Positions 5,444 to 7,100 of a DNA stretch of 7,100 nt are shown here, one piece after another; the first letter of the stretch is position 1; each line of letters opens with the position of its first letter. The position numbers and the translations under genes are program-made. Origin of the DNA: JAHFPN01 sp036559465 (GTDB taxonomy: Bacteria; Pseudomonadota; Alphaproteobacteria; Rhizobiales; Xanthobacteraceae); NCBI GenBank assembly GCA_036559465.1, contig DATBTC010000071.1, positions 1 through 7,100 on the forward strand, in the 5' to 3' direction. The notes beneath the pieces were generated by a model, which did no database searches, was not told the origin of the DNA, and saw nothing but the letters and a program-made list of their open reading frames with translations.

Positions 5444-6961
5444 CTATTCCGCGGCGATCCGGCGCTCGACCGAGGCCGCACGCACCGAATCGATGACGCG
5501 GCCCAGCGTCTGGCCCTCCGGATCGGCGAGCGCGGCGACCCGGCACTGCACGACGGCGTCGGTGAGTAGGCTCTTGGGTGCGCGGGCGGCAAGCAGCGGC
5601 TCGATCACCTCGTCCACGATCCGGGTCCAATTGCCGTGGCCGCGCTTGTAGGTCTCGCCATAGCCTTTCACCAGGCGCGCGGTCTCGGCCACCTCGCGGG
5701 CGAAAATGGCATCGACCGCGAGCGTGCGCTCCACCAGCGCGAGCCAGCGCTCGATCCAGGCTTGCTCCTCGGCGTAGCGCAGGCTGCGCGGGCGCCAGGA
5801 ACGCAGGCTCGCCAGGAACTTGAGCCGCAGATAGCCGCCGACGCCGGTGGTGCGCACGCGCATGGGCCAGGACTTCTCGCTCCAACCGCGGCGGGCGATG
5901 AAGGCAAGCAGCGGTCGCCCGAGCGCGGGCGGCAGGATGGAGAAGATTTCTTCCGGGCCTGGTTTCAGGAACTCGGTGACTTCGATGAGATCGCCGTCTC
6001 GGGCTTTTGCTTCGCCGCGCAGGCGCTCGATGCGGCCGTCGCGCAGCTTCAGTTGCGCCACGCGGATGGTGTCCTCGAAGCTCATTCGCACGGCCAGATG
6101 ACGCGCGAGCTCGCGGATCAACACGCCGTCGGCGTTCGGCTTCTTCGCGAAACGCGCGATGCGGTCGAGATAGAGCTGGACATAGCGCGGGCCTTGATAG
6201 TCGAGTAGCCGCCGCACGCCTTCGATCGCGATCTCCTTGGCCTCATGCGGCACTAGCGTCTTTGCGGCGGCCTCAAGCTCCGTGCCGGGCGAGATGACGG
6301 CGAGCTTCGGCTCGGGCTCGTTCACGGGCTGTGCATCGGGCTCGGCCACCAGCGCAAGACCGGCCTCGAAGCCGCGCAGGTTCGAATCTACCGCTTTGCC
6401 TTCAGCTTGGATTGCAGCGCGGAAGGCCTCGAGCTTGATCGGGAGCACGCCGGTCGCGGCGATCGCGCCGAGCAGCACCGCGCTGACCGGGCACTTGGCC
6501 TCGACCGCCGTCTTGGAGAAATCGGCGAGCACCGCGCGACGCGCGAAATAGGTGGCGATTTCATACATCCGTTCCGGCTCGACGCGGCCGTCGCCCATGG
6601 CGGACTTCTCGTCCACGGTGAAGACGCGGCTGGTGGAGGCCAAGAGCACCGTGCGGTCCGGGCTCACATAACCGGCCTGAATCGCGCGGATGGATTCGAG
6701 CAGTTCGCTCGCCACCATCAGGTCTACCTCGCCGGGCGAGGGGTTCAGGGCGAGCACCGGCCGCGCCGCTGCGTTGGCGGCGTTCGGCAGGACTTCGATG
6801 TAATAGGTGGTGGCGCCGGTGCGCTGGGCGACACCGGGAATCGAAGTGGCCTGCGCGGCGTAGCCGGCATGGCGCGCGATGTCGACCAGCCATTCGGTCA
6901 GGACGCCGCCGCCTTCGCCGCCGAGGGCGCAGATCAGGAGGGTGATGGGTTGCGTCTTCAT
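5444..6961 (-). CDS. iorB: Indolepyruvate ferredoxin oxidoreductase beta subunit, long two-domain form
   Basis: With IorA this subunit oxidises indolepyruvate and other aryl-pyruvates to aryl-acetyl-CoA and CO2 while reducing ferredoxin. The product has 505 residues. About residues 1-195 form the POR-gamma-type domain: LLICALGGEGGGVLTEWLVD (8-27) and the family signature PGVAQRTGATTYYIE (42-56), with KCPVSAVLLGAIAATGVLP later. After a variable linker (about 205-245) comes a roughly 260-residue helical domain including VGGYLRLKFLASLR and RLVKGYGETYKRGHGNW (429-445). I believe this second domain corresponds to the DUF6537-type region of alphaproteobacterial IORs. Archaeal IorB is only about 200 residues. 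ATG 6961 was chosen because it shares ATGA with the iorA stop and the domain begins there; the frame is open upstream only within iorA. There is no visible Shine-Dalgarno, so coupling with iorA is likely. Confidence 0.92.
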   Translation of the reverse strand: MKTQPITLLICALGGEGGGVLTEWLVDIARHAGYAAQATSIPGVAQRTGATTYYIEVLPNAANAAARPVLALNPSPGEVDLMVASELLESIRAIQAGYVSPDRTVLLASTSRVFTVDEKSAMGDGRVEPERMYEIATYFARRAVLADFSKTAVEAKCPVSAVLLGAIAATGVLPIKLEAFRAAIQAEGKAVDSNLRGFEAGLALVAEPDAQPVNEPEPKLAVISPGTELEAAAKTLVPHEAKEIAIEGVRRLLDYQGPRYVQLYLDRIARFAKKPNADGVLIRELARHLAVRMSFEDTIRVAQLKLRDGRIERLRGEAKARDGDLIEVTEFLKPGPEEIFSILPPALGRPLLAFIARRGWSEKSWPMRVRTTGVGGYLRLKFLASLRSWRPRSLRYAEEQAWIERWLALVERTLAVDAIFAREVAETARLVKGYGETYKRGHGNWTRIVDEVIEPLLAARAPKSLLTDAVVQCRVAALADPEGQTLGRVIDSVRAASVERRIAAE

Positions 6962-7100
6962 GCGGGCTGGAGCGCGCGCACGACGGCGCCGCGGAAGGAG
7001 TTGAACAGGCGCTCGTGCCACTTGGGGTTCTGCACGACTTCGGCGCGGTAGAAGCTGGGGCACAGCGTGGCGGCGTGCGCGTTGGCGCCGCACAAGCCAC
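6958..7100 (-). CDS. iorA: Indolepyruvate ferredoxin oxidoreductase alpha subunit, C-terminal end only
   Basis: The 5' part lies beyond the right window edge. The last 46 codons read from 7098 to the TGA at 6960-6958. The visible peptide begins GLCGANAHAATLCPSFYRAE and continues with PKWHERLF to the terminus VVRALQPA. Cysteines at visible positions 3 and 13 look like the tail of the C-terminal ferredoxin-like cluster domain, CGxCGANAHAATLCPSFYR, that I associate with proteobacterial IorA. The thiamine diphosphate domains are not in view. The stop overlaps the iorB start in ATGA, supporting both the frame and co-translation. Identity depends partly on the adjoining iorB. Confidence 0.85.
   Translation of the reverse strand, partial: GLCGANAHAATLCPSFYRAEVVQNPKWHERLFNSFRGAVVRALQPA

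Noticed and set aside
4369..5496. 375-codon plus-strand open frame
   Set aside because: It is antisense to fdhD and the start of mobA, whose family motifs are unambiguous. The His/Asp/Arg-rich translation resembles no protein I know.
5419..5592. Upstream in-frame extension of fdhD
   Set aside because: It overlaps the coding end of iorB and translates to a Pro/Arg/Ser-rich shadow without family similarity.
6407..7051. 214-codon plus-strand open frame
   Set aside because: It is antisense to iorB and the iorA-iorB junction and has the same shadow-like composition.
6962..7093. Upstream in-frame extension of iorB
   Set aside because: The extra residues are Arg-rich, out of frame with the real end of iorA, and the ATGA overlap at 6961-6958 marks the start.

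Overview
The window is about 62% GC by eye, densely coded, and every gene reads as typical of Alphaproteobacteria. The protein styles (a short four-cluster FDH3-type formate dehydrogenase beta subunit, a long two-domain IorB) suggest Hyphomicrobiales, near Rhodopseudomonas, Bradyrhizobium or Rhodoplanes. That placement rests on recognition of protein families, not on a search. It looks like ordinary chromosome: I found no transposase, integrase, tRNA, CRISPR array or phage gene.

Left arm, plus strand (1-3688). The window opens in the last 44 codons of the catalytic alpha subunit of a membrane-bound, molybdenum- or tungsten-dependent formate dehydrogenase. Next come the iron-sulfur beta subunit (147-743), an intercistronic hairpin (758-785) and the cytochrome b gamma subunit (830-1843). 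A probable terminator hairpin (1865-1894) ends this unit. A separate two-gene unit follows: mobB (1908-2435) and moeA (2435-3688), joined by a TGATG overlap. These act late in molybdenum cofactor synthesis.

Right arm, minus strand (7100-3697). Reading leftwards from the right edge are the end of iorA, iorB (6961-5444), fdhD (5418-4525), mobA (4535-3903) and a 41-codon gene for a single-span membrane protein (3822-3697). IorA/IorB is the indolepyruvate:ferredoxin oxidoreductase. FdhD sulfurates the cofactor of formate dehydrogenase, and MobA attaches GMP to it. The iorA-iorB and fdhD-mobA junctions overlap, so this arm is probably one transcription unit at least from iorA to mobA.

The two arms converge at 3689-3696. 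Together they give a formate oxidation module with much of its dedicated cofactor supply: MoeA inserts the metal, MobA/MobB make the guanine dinucleotide form, FdhD sulfurates it, and the alpha/beta/gamma enzyme passes electrons from formate through four [4Fe-4S] clusters and two b hemes to quinone. IorAB, which makes reduced ferredoxin from aryl-pyruvates, shares the operon with fdhD and mobA without an obvious biochemical reason.

I do not see a clearly new multi-gene system. The items most worth a second look are the unannotated 41-residue membrane protein, the FdhD that lacks the CxxC pair, the possible leaderless start of mobB behind a terminator, and the hairpin between the beta and gamma subunit genes.
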